From NCBI RefSeq assembly GCF_000165425.1, contig NW_001798963.1, positions 234,520-298,519 of the forward strand: 64,000 nt of DNA. The letters run 5' to 3'. The stretch is from Paramecium tetraurelia. Taxonomy: Eukaryota > Ciliophora > Oligohymenophorea > Peniculida > Parameciidae. The position numbers and the translations under genes were made by a program. Shown here one piece after another: positions 1 to 12,115 of this stretch. The notes under the pieces were generated by a model. It saw only the letters and a program-made list of their open reading frames with translations. It searched no databases and was not told the DNA's origin. The number at the start of each line of letters is the position of its first letter. Position 1 is the first letter of the stretch.

Positions 1-1
1 A

Positions 2-304
2 CGGGCTTGTTCATTTTAGATAAACAGCAAGGACAAAGACAAAATGTGTGGAAGAACAGAAGTTGTGATCCATGGATGTGCTGGTTGTACACCTAGTGAT
101 TGGAATGGAATGTACCATCTATTGATGGCTGTTCTGCCTACAGGGTGATAAGTAATTGCTAAGATAGATGTATCATCATAAATGAAGAGAGTAGAAAAAC
201 TAAGAGTGGGAGACACTTTGATCGTTTAGGATTATGATACATTGATTGATTGAAAGTATGAAATTAGATGACATCATCTTGGAGAAAGAATTATGTATGA
301 ATGA
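2..304 (+). pseudogene. Left-edge coding remnant with in-frame TGAs (unknown family)
   Basis: Frame 2 reads as protein-like sequence (for example HGCAGCTPSDWNGMYHLL, then VEKLRVGDTLIVQDYD and HLGERIMYE), but it meets TGA at 146, 251 and 302. No GT...AG intron of normal Paramecium length restores the frame cleanly; a 23-nt GTGATA...GATAG segment removes the first TGA but shifts into a short different frame. The opposite strand is also fairly open here, so the strand is not certain. I do not recognise a family. It may be the decayed 3' end of a gene starting to the left of the window. Confidence 0.3.
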
Positions 305-371
305 ATTATTAATTTGCAATAATAATTCCTGTTATTATTAATTATATTTTTAGATAGAAGGTTTTTTCTTA

Positions 372-1121
372 TCATTTGGTTCTTTAATAAAATTCAAAAG
401 CTGAATCGTACATTGTTTTGATATAGGGTGATAATTTTTAGAGAACATTTTTCAATGAAATTTGACAACATCCAGCCATTTCAGATATTGCGTTTAAATT
501 TATACCTCCTTTTTCTTTGAATACGAAATCTCCTGATAATTTAATTAGGACTGATGCGATTACATGTTCGTGTTCTCCTTAAATAAGATTCAGATTCTTT
601 AAATTTGAAAAGAAGAATTTGCATAGTGTTTAAAACTTCTGATTAAATCCTATGCCTTTACAAATTCTAGCCATGAAAGCTATGGTAAAGGCGTCTTCAT
701 TAAATGGTTCAAATTGGTTTAGTTGATTCAGGATCTTGCGTACTTACTTATCATTCACATCTATAATTTAAATAACTTCGTTGACTCTTAATGGGACGAG
801 CAGAATTCTTAAAGATTATATAATCAATGCACATGCTATTGATTAATATTTTTTCGATTTTACTTTCTCTATTAACTCACTATTCAACATCTCGAAACAT
901 TTGGCCTTGATCGTGTCTTGATTTAAATCACTTAAGAATTAAGGATTATCTTGTGAGAGTTTTTTGAGCATTTCATCGATTAATAGGTTAACTTGTTTAA
1001 GTCTTCTTTTGTCGGATTTCTGCAATTCTGGCATCTGTTTTGTTTCTTTGATTTATTTCTGTGCTACTAAATTCCAATTGAATTTGGGAGGAGGTGGTCT
1101 TTAGCTAATTTTGTAATTCAT
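372..1121 (-). CDS. TFIIB-like cyclin-fold protein lacking the zinc ribbon
   Basis: Intronless ORF of 249 aa (TAA/TAG read as Gln, TGA stop at 372-374). The C-terminal half resembles the second cyclin repeat of TFIIB/BRF factors: INLNAISEMAGCCQISLKNV fits the helix-turn-helix-like part of that repeat, followed by LSPYIKTMYDSAFEFYQ. An upstream helical block (CALIIQSLRILLVPLRVNEV) fits the first repeat. TFIIB recruits RNA polymerase II or III through TBP, but this protein begins with a Pro-rich stretch and has no CxxC zinc ribbon, so it is not a standard TFIIB. It is divergently arranged with the coiled-coil gene that starts at 1335. The family call rests on motif resemblance; the role is inferred. 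Confidence 0.65.
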
Positions 1122-1334
1122 ATTATTTTGGTTAATTAATTAATTAGAAGAAATTTAATTGAAGTGCCACTGACCAGAAAAGACCAGAACTTAATTTCAG
1201 AGCATGTTATGTTATTGAATTCAAGTAGATATTATTTCCATAATATATTCTGCATATTTGATCGGGCTGTTATTCTATTGCGCTTATATAAATTTATTGC
1301 TATTATTGTAGAAAATCAACTGATAAATAAAAAT

Positions 1335-2941
1335 ATGTTAACAAATGTTAGCAAACCTGTTGAAATCTCTTATCAATCTTAAATCATCTGTAAATCATCC
1401 CATCTATAGAAGAACCTACTTTAAAGTCGTAGCAGCCACCCACTACTTAGATACAAAAATAGGCATTATAATCGATCCCTTTGGTTCCTTTGAGATAAGC
1501 CCACAAATCCATGACCACAATTAGACCCTCCATATTTAAATCCAGAGTGGAGGAACCGACTTCATTTAATAAGTATCACATTATCTATAAACTCAGAGAT
1601 GCCTCCTCCCTGATTGCTAAACTTGATTCGTTACGCGAAATTAAAACCTAAGAGAGTCCTTTCAGACATCACAAAACAACCTATATTCAACCTCAATCTA
1701 GCGTTGTCTTGGAATTCAAAAACGCTGCACCCAAAACTGTGCAATTGCAATCAAGTGTCTTCGCCAGTTGTGTTGAACCTTTCCGTTCTTCCAAAAGCAT
1801 CGCAAGCTCGAGTGTCTCAAACAGTTAATAATGGAGTAAAACTATTCCTCCCTAAAAAAATTATGAAGCACTCATCGAAACTCTGATGAAGGAACAAGAC
1901 ACAGTGGTTGAACAATACGGTGATAAATTAACGAAGTTGGAATAGAAAGTGGTTGTCCTCTCTCAAGAAAACACAAACCTTATGGAATAAAATAAATTAC
2001 TTTTGACTTAAAACATTGAATTAAATGAAGAAATTACATAATGGAAAAATTAAGTAAAACAATATCTTCAATAATCCTAAATTAATTCCAAATTCCAAAA
2101 TGATATCGAAATCTTAGAGAAACAACTTGAATACAAACAAGATGAACTCAAATAAACCATCTCTAACCTGGAATAAATCAAAAATATTAATCAATCTTTC
2201 GAACTCACCATCAAAGAATAACAAGACCAAATCAATTCTATACTATAACAATAACTTAAAGAAAGTGATGCTTACAACTCAAAAATCATTGCCCAAAAAT
2301 AAAATATCCAAGAATTAGAATCAAAAGTCAATCAATTTTACAAAAATGAATCTTCATCCTAAACCTTAATCAGAGATTTGCAGAATAAAATCAAATTATT
2401 AGAACAAACCAATGAGAGATCGAAAGTCCTCAATTAACAATCTCCTGCCAAAGTATAATTATATACTATCTAGATTAATGTTAAAGATTAGTATGAATAT
2501 AAACAATTACTCTTGGAATTGGATAGCAAATCCATGACCATTACAGAAAAAGAAACCTAAGTAGAAGCTTTGAAAATCAAGAACACCATGCTCTAACAAT
2601 AGCTAATCTAATTATAAGCATGCCAATTGGGTATCAGAGACTATGAATCTGGATTAAAATAAAAGCAACAAGAAATCAATGAATTATAATTAGCTTTACA
2701 AAGGAAAAATTAAGAATGCGATGCTCTTTCATAAAATTAACAAATCATAATCAATAATAGAAATGAAGAATATGAAAATATCATAAATGAACTGTAATCA
2801 ACTTTGCAAAATAAAAATGATGAACTCGAAAAAGTTACCCTTCAATTAAAAACCGTCAAAAAGGAAAAAGCCAAACTATCTATGAATTTAATTACAGCCG
2901 GAATGGCAAATCTAGTAATGGTATCCTAAAGTTCTACCTGA
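1335..2941 (+). CDS. Coiled-coil protein (unknown function)
   Basis: Spliced ORF of 528 aa with one 20-nt intron at 1390-1409 (GTAAAT...CTATAG). Without the intron the frame closes early; with it the frame stays open to the TGA at 2939-2941. Residues 1-170 are low-complexity, rich in Ser, Thr, Pro and Gln. From about residue 175 to the end it is a nearly continuous heptad-like coiled coil (EALIETLMKEQDTVVEQYGD and onward), very rich in Gln and Glu. I chose the ATG at 1335 because the reading frame upstream is AT-rich spacer with a GTG rather than an ATG at its beginning. No known domain is visible. A structural or ciliary/basal-body protein is possible but not shown. Confidence 0.8.
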
Positions 2942-3574
2942 GCTATGAGTCTCCCTGATAATCATTTATATCAAGCATATAAAAATATTATTAAGATTCT
3001 ACTTATAAATATACAATTATTTAATTTTGGTTGAATCAAATTTAAAAAATATATGATAAAAACAAAAGAAATACATAATTCTGGTGGAGATTTTAATTTT
3101 CTTAAGTTATTTGAACATTCCCTGGAGTTGAGATCAAACCTAATAAGTTTATGCAAAATTTACAGATATAAACGCTAATCCATACTCTGGTATCAATTTT
3201 GCACTAGTTCCAAATTTAATCTTCTATCTCATTTAGAAGTGCCGTACCGAACCCAATAATCAATAGATTTTGAGTCTAAAATTCATATTCATGCAAAAAA
3301 GTAACACAAAAATAATATATTATACATAATGCTATAAAATAACTAGTAAAAAATTATCATAATATAATATATTAATTATATTTATAATTAATTAATAAAT
3401 TATTAATATAATTATTTTATAGAATTTAATTAAACTTTTTATATTTTTTTAAAATAATTTGGATAATATATCTTCTAGTAAGACTCATTTTTCAAATATT
3501 ATGAAACTAGACATTAGATTGAAAAGGATACTAACCATTCTTATAAATATTTTATGTTCTTAAATATAAAATTC
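2942..3574. other. Intergenic spacer with decayed open fragments
   Basis: About 630 bp between two convergent genes. On the minus strand two frames between about 3000 and 3300 give protein-like pieces (KFGTSAKLIPEYGLAFISVN in one, IEDQIWNQCKIDTRVWISVY in another), but neither has an ATG start or a consistent splice solution. The half near 3300-3480 is almost pure A/T. I read this as spacer with possible relic coding DNA, not a gene. Confidence 0.4.
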
Positions 3575-4589
3575 TCATGAGCAACAACATCTTACAACGT
3601 TTTGAATAACTACTGGGCCATTAAAAGTGAGAAGAATTGAGATAGAAAATCCTACTATTCCCATTGTTATTTTATTTGTAAAGCTTAGACCCTCTTATAC
3701 CTCCTTTTTCTTTATGTGTGCTAGAAAATATTAATTTTTGTTCATATTTTTTTCTGCTGCAAAGATAGCAACACTTTTAGAAATCTCTGAAAAATTGAAT
3801 TCCAATAAAAGATACATAACTTTCTTACCTTCCTTTAAAATTGTTTACGATTATTATTTGATGTCATTAAAAAATGTCAGCTTTAAGTCTTCATAATTTT
3901 CAAGCTAAAATAGTTAAAAATCCATATTACTATGAAAGATATTTCAACCTATTTCTTTTATTCTTTTAAATCCATTACATAATATTGCATTTACTCTGGA
4001 ACATTTAAATTCAAATCTTTAGTATCGGAGAACTTAAAAACTTGTGAATGGCAATCATCTCCAAAGTATCCTGAAAAACACTCACATTTTTATTTCTAAC
4101 AATATTGAAATCTGTTACTTAACATAAGCCATGATGATTACACTAATTCAAACAGTTGTTCCCTAATTTCTTCATAGCAGTTATTGTGATTTTATACTTT
4201 GTGTTATTTTAAGAGAACACCTAAATATTAGTTTATTTGTGATGCTTATTGTAAACTATAATATGCCTTTCCAATTAGCCATCCAAATAACTTTATAGAA
4301 TATTATTTATTTACCTTGAAATAGTTACATATTCAAAATCCTATTAATCATATTGGGTAAAACTATTTTCTTTAATATCAAGCTGGATAAGAAGAAAGGT
4401 TTGATCCTCATGCTCTAAAGTTACATCAATGCTATAGTAGGAATGACCAGCAGGGAGAGTGTAAAAGGAATTACTTGAAATACTTTCTTCGCTCCATTAA
4501 TTTAAAGAATTTTCCGACTGATGTAAGTTGATTTATTTGGTCAATCTACATTTTGCAACAATGACAAGCAAAATTATGTAGCAGAACAT
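3575..4589 (-). CDS. Single-pass membrane protein with one EGF-like domain
   Basis: Spliced ORF of 321 aa. Introns: 4096-4118 (23 nt) and 3905-3930 (26 nt). The segment 4291-4314 (24 nt, GTAAAT...TAAAG) could also be spliced out, giving 313 aa; it is a multiple of three with no TGA, so the sequence cannot decide. The protein opens with a clear signal peptide (MFCYIILLVIVAKC), then about 130 residues of beta-rich extracellular sequence. An EGF-like module follows at about 146-172, CNHHGLCQ...CECFSGYFGDDC, and is complete only after splicing. A hydrophobic helix near the C-terminus (MGIVGFSISILL) is followed by a short tail with CCC. This is the pattern of a cell-surface type I membrane protein. 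Ligand and role are unknown. Confidence 0.75.
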
Positions 4590-4805
4590 AAGGAATTGTG
4601 TAAATAAACTAAATTTATTTAATACTAAATAAATATTTAATGTTGACATAAGGATACATTGTAGATTTAATTGGAATATCAAAGTACTAGTGATTAGATG
4701 GAATTCATTTTAATATCAAAATTCTTAATGAACATTGCATCACATAAAATCATACAGAAATATTATTATAGTAAAATTCAAATAATATAATAAATTAGAA
4801 ATTTA

Positions 4806-5851
4806 ATGGCGGATAGATTTGATGAGCATTTCTTTTTAATCGCAAAAGAAACAGGAGGAATCGAAGGGTTGTTAAATTCGTTATTCAGTTTTCTATTGCG
4901 AAGGACAGATTATTATTATGAATGTATTGCATGACAAAATCAATTTAGGTGATCCTGGAGATAAGATGGGATTTCCACCTGGAGTGGCCTTGAATATGTT
5001 AGGAAACATATTTAAAAAATATTAAGATGAACACTATAAAGTACATAAAAAGAAGTCTGCCTAAGAATATAAGGAGAAGTTGGAAATTTATTAAAAAAAG
5101 TAGAAGGAACTGTAAGAGAAGTAAAAAGAATAGGAAGAATTAAAGAAAGAAGCATAAAATCAGCAAAAGCAACAAAAGTAGGTTCAATCGTGTGAGAATA
5201 AAGAACAATAGGAGGTTTCGATTAAATAAGAGCAAAACCAATAAAAGAATGAGAGTTTTACTCACAAACAAAAAATAGATCCATACATTAATACTTATAA
5301 TGGAGGAGAGACAGAAAAATATTCTTGGAGTTAATCTGGCAATGATGTGGTAGTAACAATGAAAGTTCCAGAAGGATCTAACAAAAAAAATGTATTATAT
5401 ATTGTTAAGAATAATTCATTAGATCAAGGTGCTTATTACGGCAAACACATTAACAGTGAAGGTGAAGGATAATGTGGTTGTGGATGGAAAATTATACGAC
5501 AAAGTAAAATGTGATGAGTCAGTATGGTCTATAGAGGAGAATCTATTGACCATCACTTTGGAGAAAGGGTAAGAGAACATTTGGAAAACTGTTATTCAAG
5601 GGGATTAAGAAATAGATGCAACGAAGGTTGAGAATACAAAACCTTTAGATGATTTTGATTCTGAAACTCAAGGGGCAATCAGAAAGATTATGTACGATTA
5701 ACAAAGGAAATAGCAAGGATTGCCAACTACTGAGGAGGAGTAACAATTAGAGATGTTAAAGAAAGCTTGGGATGCTGAGGGCAGTCCATTCAAGGGTTAG
5801 CCTTTTGACCCGAGCAAATTCAATCTTAGCAATGGTTAAATATAGTTCTGA
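4806..5851 (+). CDS. NUDC: NudC nuclear-migration chaperone
   Basis: Spliced ORF of 329 aa, about the length of animal NudC. Introns: 4924-4948 (25 nt) and 5392-5422 (31 nt). The N-terminus FDEHFFLIAKETGGIEGLLN...FLLRRTDYYYEC matches the NudC N-terminal region. A charged Lys/Glu/Gln-rich linker follows, then a CS (p23-like) domain at about 170-265 (YSWSQSGNDVVVTMKVPEG, VVVDGKLYDKVKCDESVWSI). The tail KIMYDQQRKQQGLPTTEEE is also typical. NudC is an HSP90-associated chaperone that works with LIS1 and dynein. In a ciliate it would be cytoplasmic and may serve cilia and nuclear movement; that part is inference. Confidence 0.93.
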
Positions 5852-5915
5852 GATATTATAGATATTATATTATGTTGATATATAATTATATATATATATA
5901 TAAAAATTTGATTGA

Positions 5916-8900
5916 ATGTCTGTAAACTAAATAATCGAATAAGTACTTGTGAGTATGTTGGATTTTGAGAACACAGACTTCAAGTTATCTAAGAAATCTC
6001 AGATACTGGAATTGATTGAGAGAGATGAACTATTAGTTATGGAAAGACAATGGCCTGCAAAACGATTAAATATGGTGGAATTCATAAAATTGATGATTCC
6101 TATAGTGCATCATAAATAGAGTGAACTGTTATATTTGGTGATGGGATTGATTGAATTATATAAAGATGTTGTATCAATAAGTTAATAGAATGAACTCAGC
6201 TTGTAAGATGTTACAAGTTATGTATGTTAAGTAGATACTAGTGAAAATACTATGGTGCCATAACGTTTAATATCAGATCCGAAGAAGTTCAACTTGAACA
6301 AAACAAGAATCAGAGAAATAGATGTGGTAAGTTATAAATTTGACAATTCTAGGAATCAGCCAAAATTATTGGTAGCAATGATAATGAGATATTTCATATA
6401 GTTCCAAATTAATTGTAAAATGACTCAATCAGACATCATAATGGTATTGTTCATACAGGTGTATATTGCAGCAAACAAATTATAACACTGGATAGTTTGG
6501 ATTCAAAGATTAATATCTATCATGTTGATGGTTCATTGAAACAAATGGTCAAGATATCTCAACATGAAGATAAAGAAACCATCATTTTGAGTTTCGCTTG
6601 GTCTGACAGATAACAGAGAGTAATCTAAAATATTATATATTAAGATTGGCTTGACTCTAAAATCACATTCCATCTGCATGTATGAGGGTGACTTTAAAAA
6701 ATATCGTATATTCTCAACTGTTTTGGCCTCATAGGAATATCAAACCAACATTTGGTTTCTAGAGAACCAGAATTAATGGGTTACTACAGATAGCACTTTT
6801 AAATTATACTTTTGGGATCTATTGAATGAGTCAGCTAGTCTAATCTTTCAGAATAAATGCATCTAGGGAAATATCATTGAATGTGTAGAAGTAGTTCATA
6901 TGAAAATGATAGCGACTGCCTCCTTAGACAAGTAAGTGGCCTTATGGGATATCTAGAATGGAGAAATTAAAATTACATTGTCACTCAAAGAATATGGGGG
7001 TATTCATAGTTTAGTCTATTCTTATTACTACTAAGTCTTCATTACATGTGGATATTCTACGTATATAAATGTATATGACATCAATCCTAAATATCATGAT
7101 GTAACTCAGATAGGTAAAATGACAGGACACACTTCCATGTTAACATCTATTCTCATGGTTGGAAAGTTACCTGTGTTGGTCTCTGGTGATGATAGTGGAT
7201 CCTTAAGATTATGGGATATTAGAACATTTTCTTGTCTTCAATCCCTTAATTTTGGAAAGAAAACTCAAATCACTAAACTACTAGATATGTCTGATATTAA
7301 TATGTTATGTTTTCTTGGATCAAGAGTGAACATTCTAAAATTAGATATTAAACATAATGAAGAAATTGAAAATTATGCAATTAAAGTTGAATTTGATCAA
7401 TAAAGAGATGAATTAATTGTGGCAACTAAAAAATAAATAATATTCCTTGACATTTTTACTGGCAAAATTAAAACTATATTGAATGGGCTACTATCAGAAT
7501 TCGAAGATGACATCACTTAATTTAGACCTCTCAATTATTTCAATAAATTCATTTTGGCAGATTCTAAAGGTAACGCTAAGATTTATTATCATAATGGAGA
7601 ATACATTTCATCATTGAAAGGTCATTCAGACATTAATGTATTAAAATTAGACATTTTAAACAAACTAATTATTACAGCAAATTAAGATTGCATTCTTATT
7701 CAAAAAATGAATGGGGAAATTCTGAGAGAAATTACTCATTTCGAGGCTTCCCAATTAGAATTATCTGTTCATCATTCTCTCATTCTATTATCCTAAGGCT
7801 CTAAACTATATTATATAGATTATGAATTTGTTAAATGTCTCGGAGTTCTGGAATTTGATGCAGAAATTACCAACATTATTATCATAGCTAATTATCCCTT
7901 ATTGGCTGTCTCTACCATACAAGGAAAAGTAATATTTATTAAATTCAATATCAAAGAGCACATTTAAGTTGATTCAGAACTCTATGATCTCTATGATGTG
8001 GGTTCAAATAACTATATTACTGAAGATACAGAATAGGAATTTGTGACCAAGATGCTATTCAATTTGAAAGAACTAGAGCTATTGTTTGCAACTTCGGAAA
8101 GCAATATCATCAGAATATCTTTAAATTTAGATGATTTAGCAACTACAGAGCCAATCCATGAGAGAATCAATTATAATCCTCTCAGAAAAGCTAGAGAGTA
8201 ACTGTTGTTTAGTGAACCTTAAAAAATTTCCATTCCTCAAAACTTTACAAGCATTAAAAATTTACATATGTTTAAAGTCTCAAAAAAACAGATAATTTCT
8301 CTTAACTTCCTAGAATTAGACAATCGCTATATTTTAATCTCTACTATTGATGGATAAATTTCAATTTTCGATCTGATTGGAAACTTAATTGCTTTATATA
8401 ATATTAATCATCCTTTGCCTATCAAATGGAACATCTAGTATTCAAAATAAGGAGAACTAAGAAAAAGAATCATTTATGGTTTTAAAGTCATCGACATTTT
8501 AAGAAAGTAATCTAAATCCGAAAAGGAAGCTGAATAATACAATTTAGTTGAATCTCTGGCAGTCACTGGTAGGATTCCATTAAAATCACCCAGATAATAT
8601 ATAACGACTGTCATGAGAGATGAATTCAGTCCTAGAGATCTTAAATTCAATAAAATTAGACATCTCTATTAAGCGGAAGTGTAAGGCCCAACTCTTAAAT
8701 AGCTTGAGGCTTAGAGAAGACTAGTAGAAGTTTAGAATATGTTTAAAGATGATTCTAAAGATCCAAAGCTAGATCTTATGCTCAAATAAAAAGAGAGGGA
8801 AAGATAAAAGGTAATTGATAGAGCAAGCAATTTAAATTTCTTAGATCCTGAATTTAGAGACAAATCTTTATTAAATACTAAATTCTTCTAAAATAATTAA

Positions 8901-9404
8901 TATCTTACTAATCTAAATTTAAGACTAGAAAATACAGAAAGATAAGATTATTCTTAACACACTAACAAGGAAATCAATAATAATAATACTAATAATAAAT
9001 AAAACATATCTCTTCCTATCAATAATCGACATCATAAATCTATCACTAAAAAGAAATCAGTATCTGATTTTTATCAATATGCTGTCGAAAAAAACCTATT
9101 TAATAACGATCAAAACACTATAGATACATTTGCATCGCAAAGTAGTTTGAGACCTATTCAAATTAGCACTAATCGATAAATGAAATCCATTGGATCTTCC
9201 TTAATATCAAGTGACTTAACTTGGCATGGATAACATCGATAACAGCAAAAAGATTTATCTACAGTGCTTCATAACTTAAATCAAAAACTAAGACTTAGCA
9301 AAAACTCTTAAATTAATGAACCCATCTTAAAGGATATCTCCAAGTCAGACATTACATTTGAGGAATAAATCGACGATTTTACAAAGCGACACAAACTTAA
9401 ATGA
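5916..9404 (+). CDS. Large WD40-repeat protein with EF-hand-like N-terminus (WDR49/64 type)
   Basis: Spliced ORF of 1,145 aa. Introns: 6327-6352 (26 nt) and 6620-6644 (25 nt). Residues 1-115 are helical and resemble a degenerate EF-hand pair (RLNMVEFIKLMIPIVHHKQS, LSLQDVTSYVCQ). From about 115 to 770 WD40-type blades recur, for example VLVSGDDSGSLRLWDIRTFS, TASLDKQVALWDIQNGEI and ILADSKGNAKIYYHNGEYIS. The last 350 residues are charged, Asn/Gln-rich and mostly disordered. EF-hand followed by WD40 is the layout of WDR49/WDR64, which are found in ciliated organisms. The family assignment is from layout and motifs only. Confidence 0.75.
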
Positions 9405-9486
9405 AATTTATATTTACATAAAATATATATATTAAATATTAAAAATTATATATATATTATGATATATTTTAATCTTATATTGTATG

Positions 9487-9982
9487 TCATTTCTGTGTCA
9501 AATTCATCGGACTTTGAAAGACTTGATTTGAATTAGATAGTAAAATTAGTTATTTTTGAATCCCTTCGCACCATTGTTAAATCAGACAGAAATTGTTGAG
9601 CTCTATTTCTTCAGTAAATTTCTCGTTTTAATTAGTTTTTTCTTTTTATCCTATATTTGAATTTTCTATACAATTTTCTGTTTTTTATGATGAAAGAACT
9701 GTTGACATCAAAGGATATATTGGATTTAATACAATTTCATATGTCCTTGTTAGTTTTCGAATTTTTCTGGTTCTACTTGGCTTTTTCCCCACTCTACCCT
9801 CTCTCTAAAAAGTGTTTATTATCGATTTACAAGTAGACTATAAGATGTTGTACTCTTATGCCACCTAAATCATTAATGCAGAATACTTCCATTAAGGATT
9901 TTTTTTCATTTAGAATCTTGTGAATAATTTATCCTCTTAACTCATTTTTGATTTTGCAATATTGTTTCTTAGAGTAATCCAT
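9487..9982 (-). CDS. Small protein with possible helix-turn-helix (unknown function)
   Basis: Spliced ORF of 156 aa with one 25-nt intron at 9773-9797 (GTAGAGTGG...CAAGTAG). Both exons read as protein and the splice joins them as FLERG|TRKIRKLTRTYE. Residues 15-70 have the rhythm of a homeodomain-like helix-turn-helix (LNEKKSLMEVFCINDLGGIR, then a basic stretch RGTRKIRK) as in some transposase-type DNA-binding domains. The C-terminal half has no recognisable fold. Only 82 bp separates its stop from the stop of the convergent WD40 gene. The HTH call is tentative. Confidence 0.5.
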
Positions 9983-10053
9983 TTTGATAAATATTTATAT
10001 TTTATTTGATTGAATTTGCTAATCATTTTAATTATATAATAAGAATCTTTTTT

Positions 10054-10384
10054 TCAATTAAAATTATGTTCAAAGTCTCTTCTCAACCTTTAATTTTTGA
10101 TCATTTGTTTAATTCTTATAAAATATCCATTATCATAAAAGTTTAGAAAAGAAGAGTTAAATCAATTTTTTGAAAATTCCATCATCTTATTTATCTTAAA
10201 TAAATTTATCAAGAAATTTAATCTCATCCAAGTGGAATTTTACTTAATTCAAATAGCTAATGACATTTCTTTTATTTTGTTTAATGCCTCCATCATTCAT
10301 TAGAAGATTGGAAAAATTATTATATTTCAAATTTTGATACTTTAGAAGATTTTTATCATTTTTATTTAGAAAAACCCTTCGCAT
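10054..10384 (-). pseudogene. Short doubtful ORF, possibly frameshifted
   Basis: An ATG at 10384 opens 83 codons (MRRVFLNKNDKNLLKYQNLK...) ending at TGA 10133-10135. A second frame then continues as protein-like sequence (FYDNGYFIRIKQMIKNQRLR) to a TGA at 10054-10056. I found no intron joining the two, so this may be a frameshifted remnant or chance. With a single stop codon in AT-rich DNA an ORF of this length carries little weight. Confidence 0.25.
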
Positions 10385-10462
10385 ATTAATGTATTCGAAT
10401 ATTAACATCTAATTATAATTATTATTCAAAATTATTAAATTATAATTATTATTAACAGTAAG

Positions 10463-12112
10463 ATGGCTTACAGTATTTCTAAAGAAGCTCAATAACTTCT
10501 GTGTGAGATCATAAATTAAATAAGTCTGACCGAGAGGAGAGCAGAACAAATAAGAATATAATTATGCAGAAAAACTAGTTTCAATCCATACGCTAGCTTC
10601 AAAAGGTAATGCATGTAGCAAACCCTAGATTAGATTTAATGAACACTAATTAAATTAAACCTGAATAGGTAGTACAACTTTTGAAAGAGAATGATTTCTT
10701 CGTTTAAGAGCTAAACACATTGTTTAATAAAACATTTTTGAAGGAATTTCTTAATTATCAAGAGTATAATTAATAGTTGCTAATTTTTAAGCTTTTTAAA
10801 CTTAATTTTACCAAAAACCGATAGTGAATTGAGAGAGATCACAGCTATGAAATAACCAACAAAATCTGCTGTAGAAAAATAGATAGATTACACATTAGCT
10901 TAATTATTCAATTTGTATTTCCAATACTAATTATAGAGAATATAATGAAGCTATAAATTTAGAAAGACTGAAAACTAGATTAAGTAATCAATATAATGCT
11001 GATCAAATGTTTTAAAGTTTGGATTCTCTAAATAACAATATCCTTAATTTTAAGGATTTCGATAGGTTCTTTAGAAGGAATGGGCTGCTGTTATATGAGG
11101 AAGAACTGGTAATTGAAACTATAATTGATAGATAGCATTTTTTTATAGAATAGATCTTCAAAGGACAGGATAGATTACTTTGAATGAGTTTAGAAGAATG
11201 TTAGAACCTCTCCAAAGATCTGAATAGCCAATTTCAACAAATACTCTATAAACTCCAAAATAGACAATTTCATAACCCAAATTTTCTAGTACCTTTAAAG
11301 ACTAAGTTGGCAGTGGTAATAAAGCTGGACAAATAGTATAAACCAGAACCTTCTCAGCAAGCAATAAAAAAAAGTTTCAATCTACTAGAAGAACGTCATC
11401 TATTACAGAAAGTCTATAAACAACAAAATTAACAGAGAATTTTTTAAATGATGAATAAAGATTTATTGATTTAGGATTGGAAGTCTTAAAATTGGAAATG
11501 TATTTAGAAGAAATAAGATTAAAATTATAATAGTAAAAAGATTTCAACACTATGGATTTTTTTCATTTTATGGATTTGAAGAACAAAGGTAAAGTGAATC
11601 AACATGAATTTGCGTATTTTTTGGAACAAATATAACTCAAAAATATTGATGTTATTGACTTGTTTAATTATTTGGATACAGATTTAGATGGGTTTATTAG
11701 ATATTCAGATGTTTCTGAATTTATTTCTCCTTCAAATATCAGCTCAACTTACATTTGTAAGAAACCAGCTAAAAATAGTCATCTCTCATATTCAATCTCC
11801 TAATTATTCTCAAAAACTACTATAGTATTGATTCAGTTGCTATTTAATTAGTGGAATGCAAATGAAAAAATCATTAGACAAAAAAAAAAATAATTCTTGA
11901 ATGAATAAAGTCTATATTAAATATTCAATAAACTTGATCAATACAAAAAAGGGAAATTCAATCGATAAGATGTATTTTTATTATTAATTTAGCTTCAACG
12001 GTTTTTTGATCTTTATAATGTTAAAGACGATATTAAATTACTGTATAAACGATTGGGAAAACTCAACAAAGAGATTAATTATAAGGAATTTGAATTATTT
12101 TTTATCAACTGA
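10463..12112 (+). CDS. EF-hand protein
   Basis: Spliced ORF of 517 aa with four introns: 10606-10628 (23 nt), 10764-10791 (28), 10915-10936 (22), 11109-11131 (23). Splicing creates an EF-hand-like helix-loop-helix series: YQDFLNLILPKTDSELREIT, FNLEYNEAINLERLKTRLS and YRIDLQRTGQITLNEFRRML. A canonical Ca2+ loop DTDLDGFIRYSD lies near residue 395, with Asp at positions 1, 3, 5 and 12 and Gly at 6. The first hands lack some acidic ligands. A Ser/Thr/Gln-rich linker separates two EF-hand clusters. Probably a Ca2+ sensor, perhaps axonemal. Its stop codon is only 3 bp from that of the convergent RING gene. Confidence 0.82.
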
Positions 12113-12115
12113 TAC

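Noticed and set aside
1164-1382. GTG-initiated ORF upstream of the coiled-coil gene
   Set aside because: No ATG there, A/T-rich spacer composition; the ATG at 1335 in the same frame is the better start.
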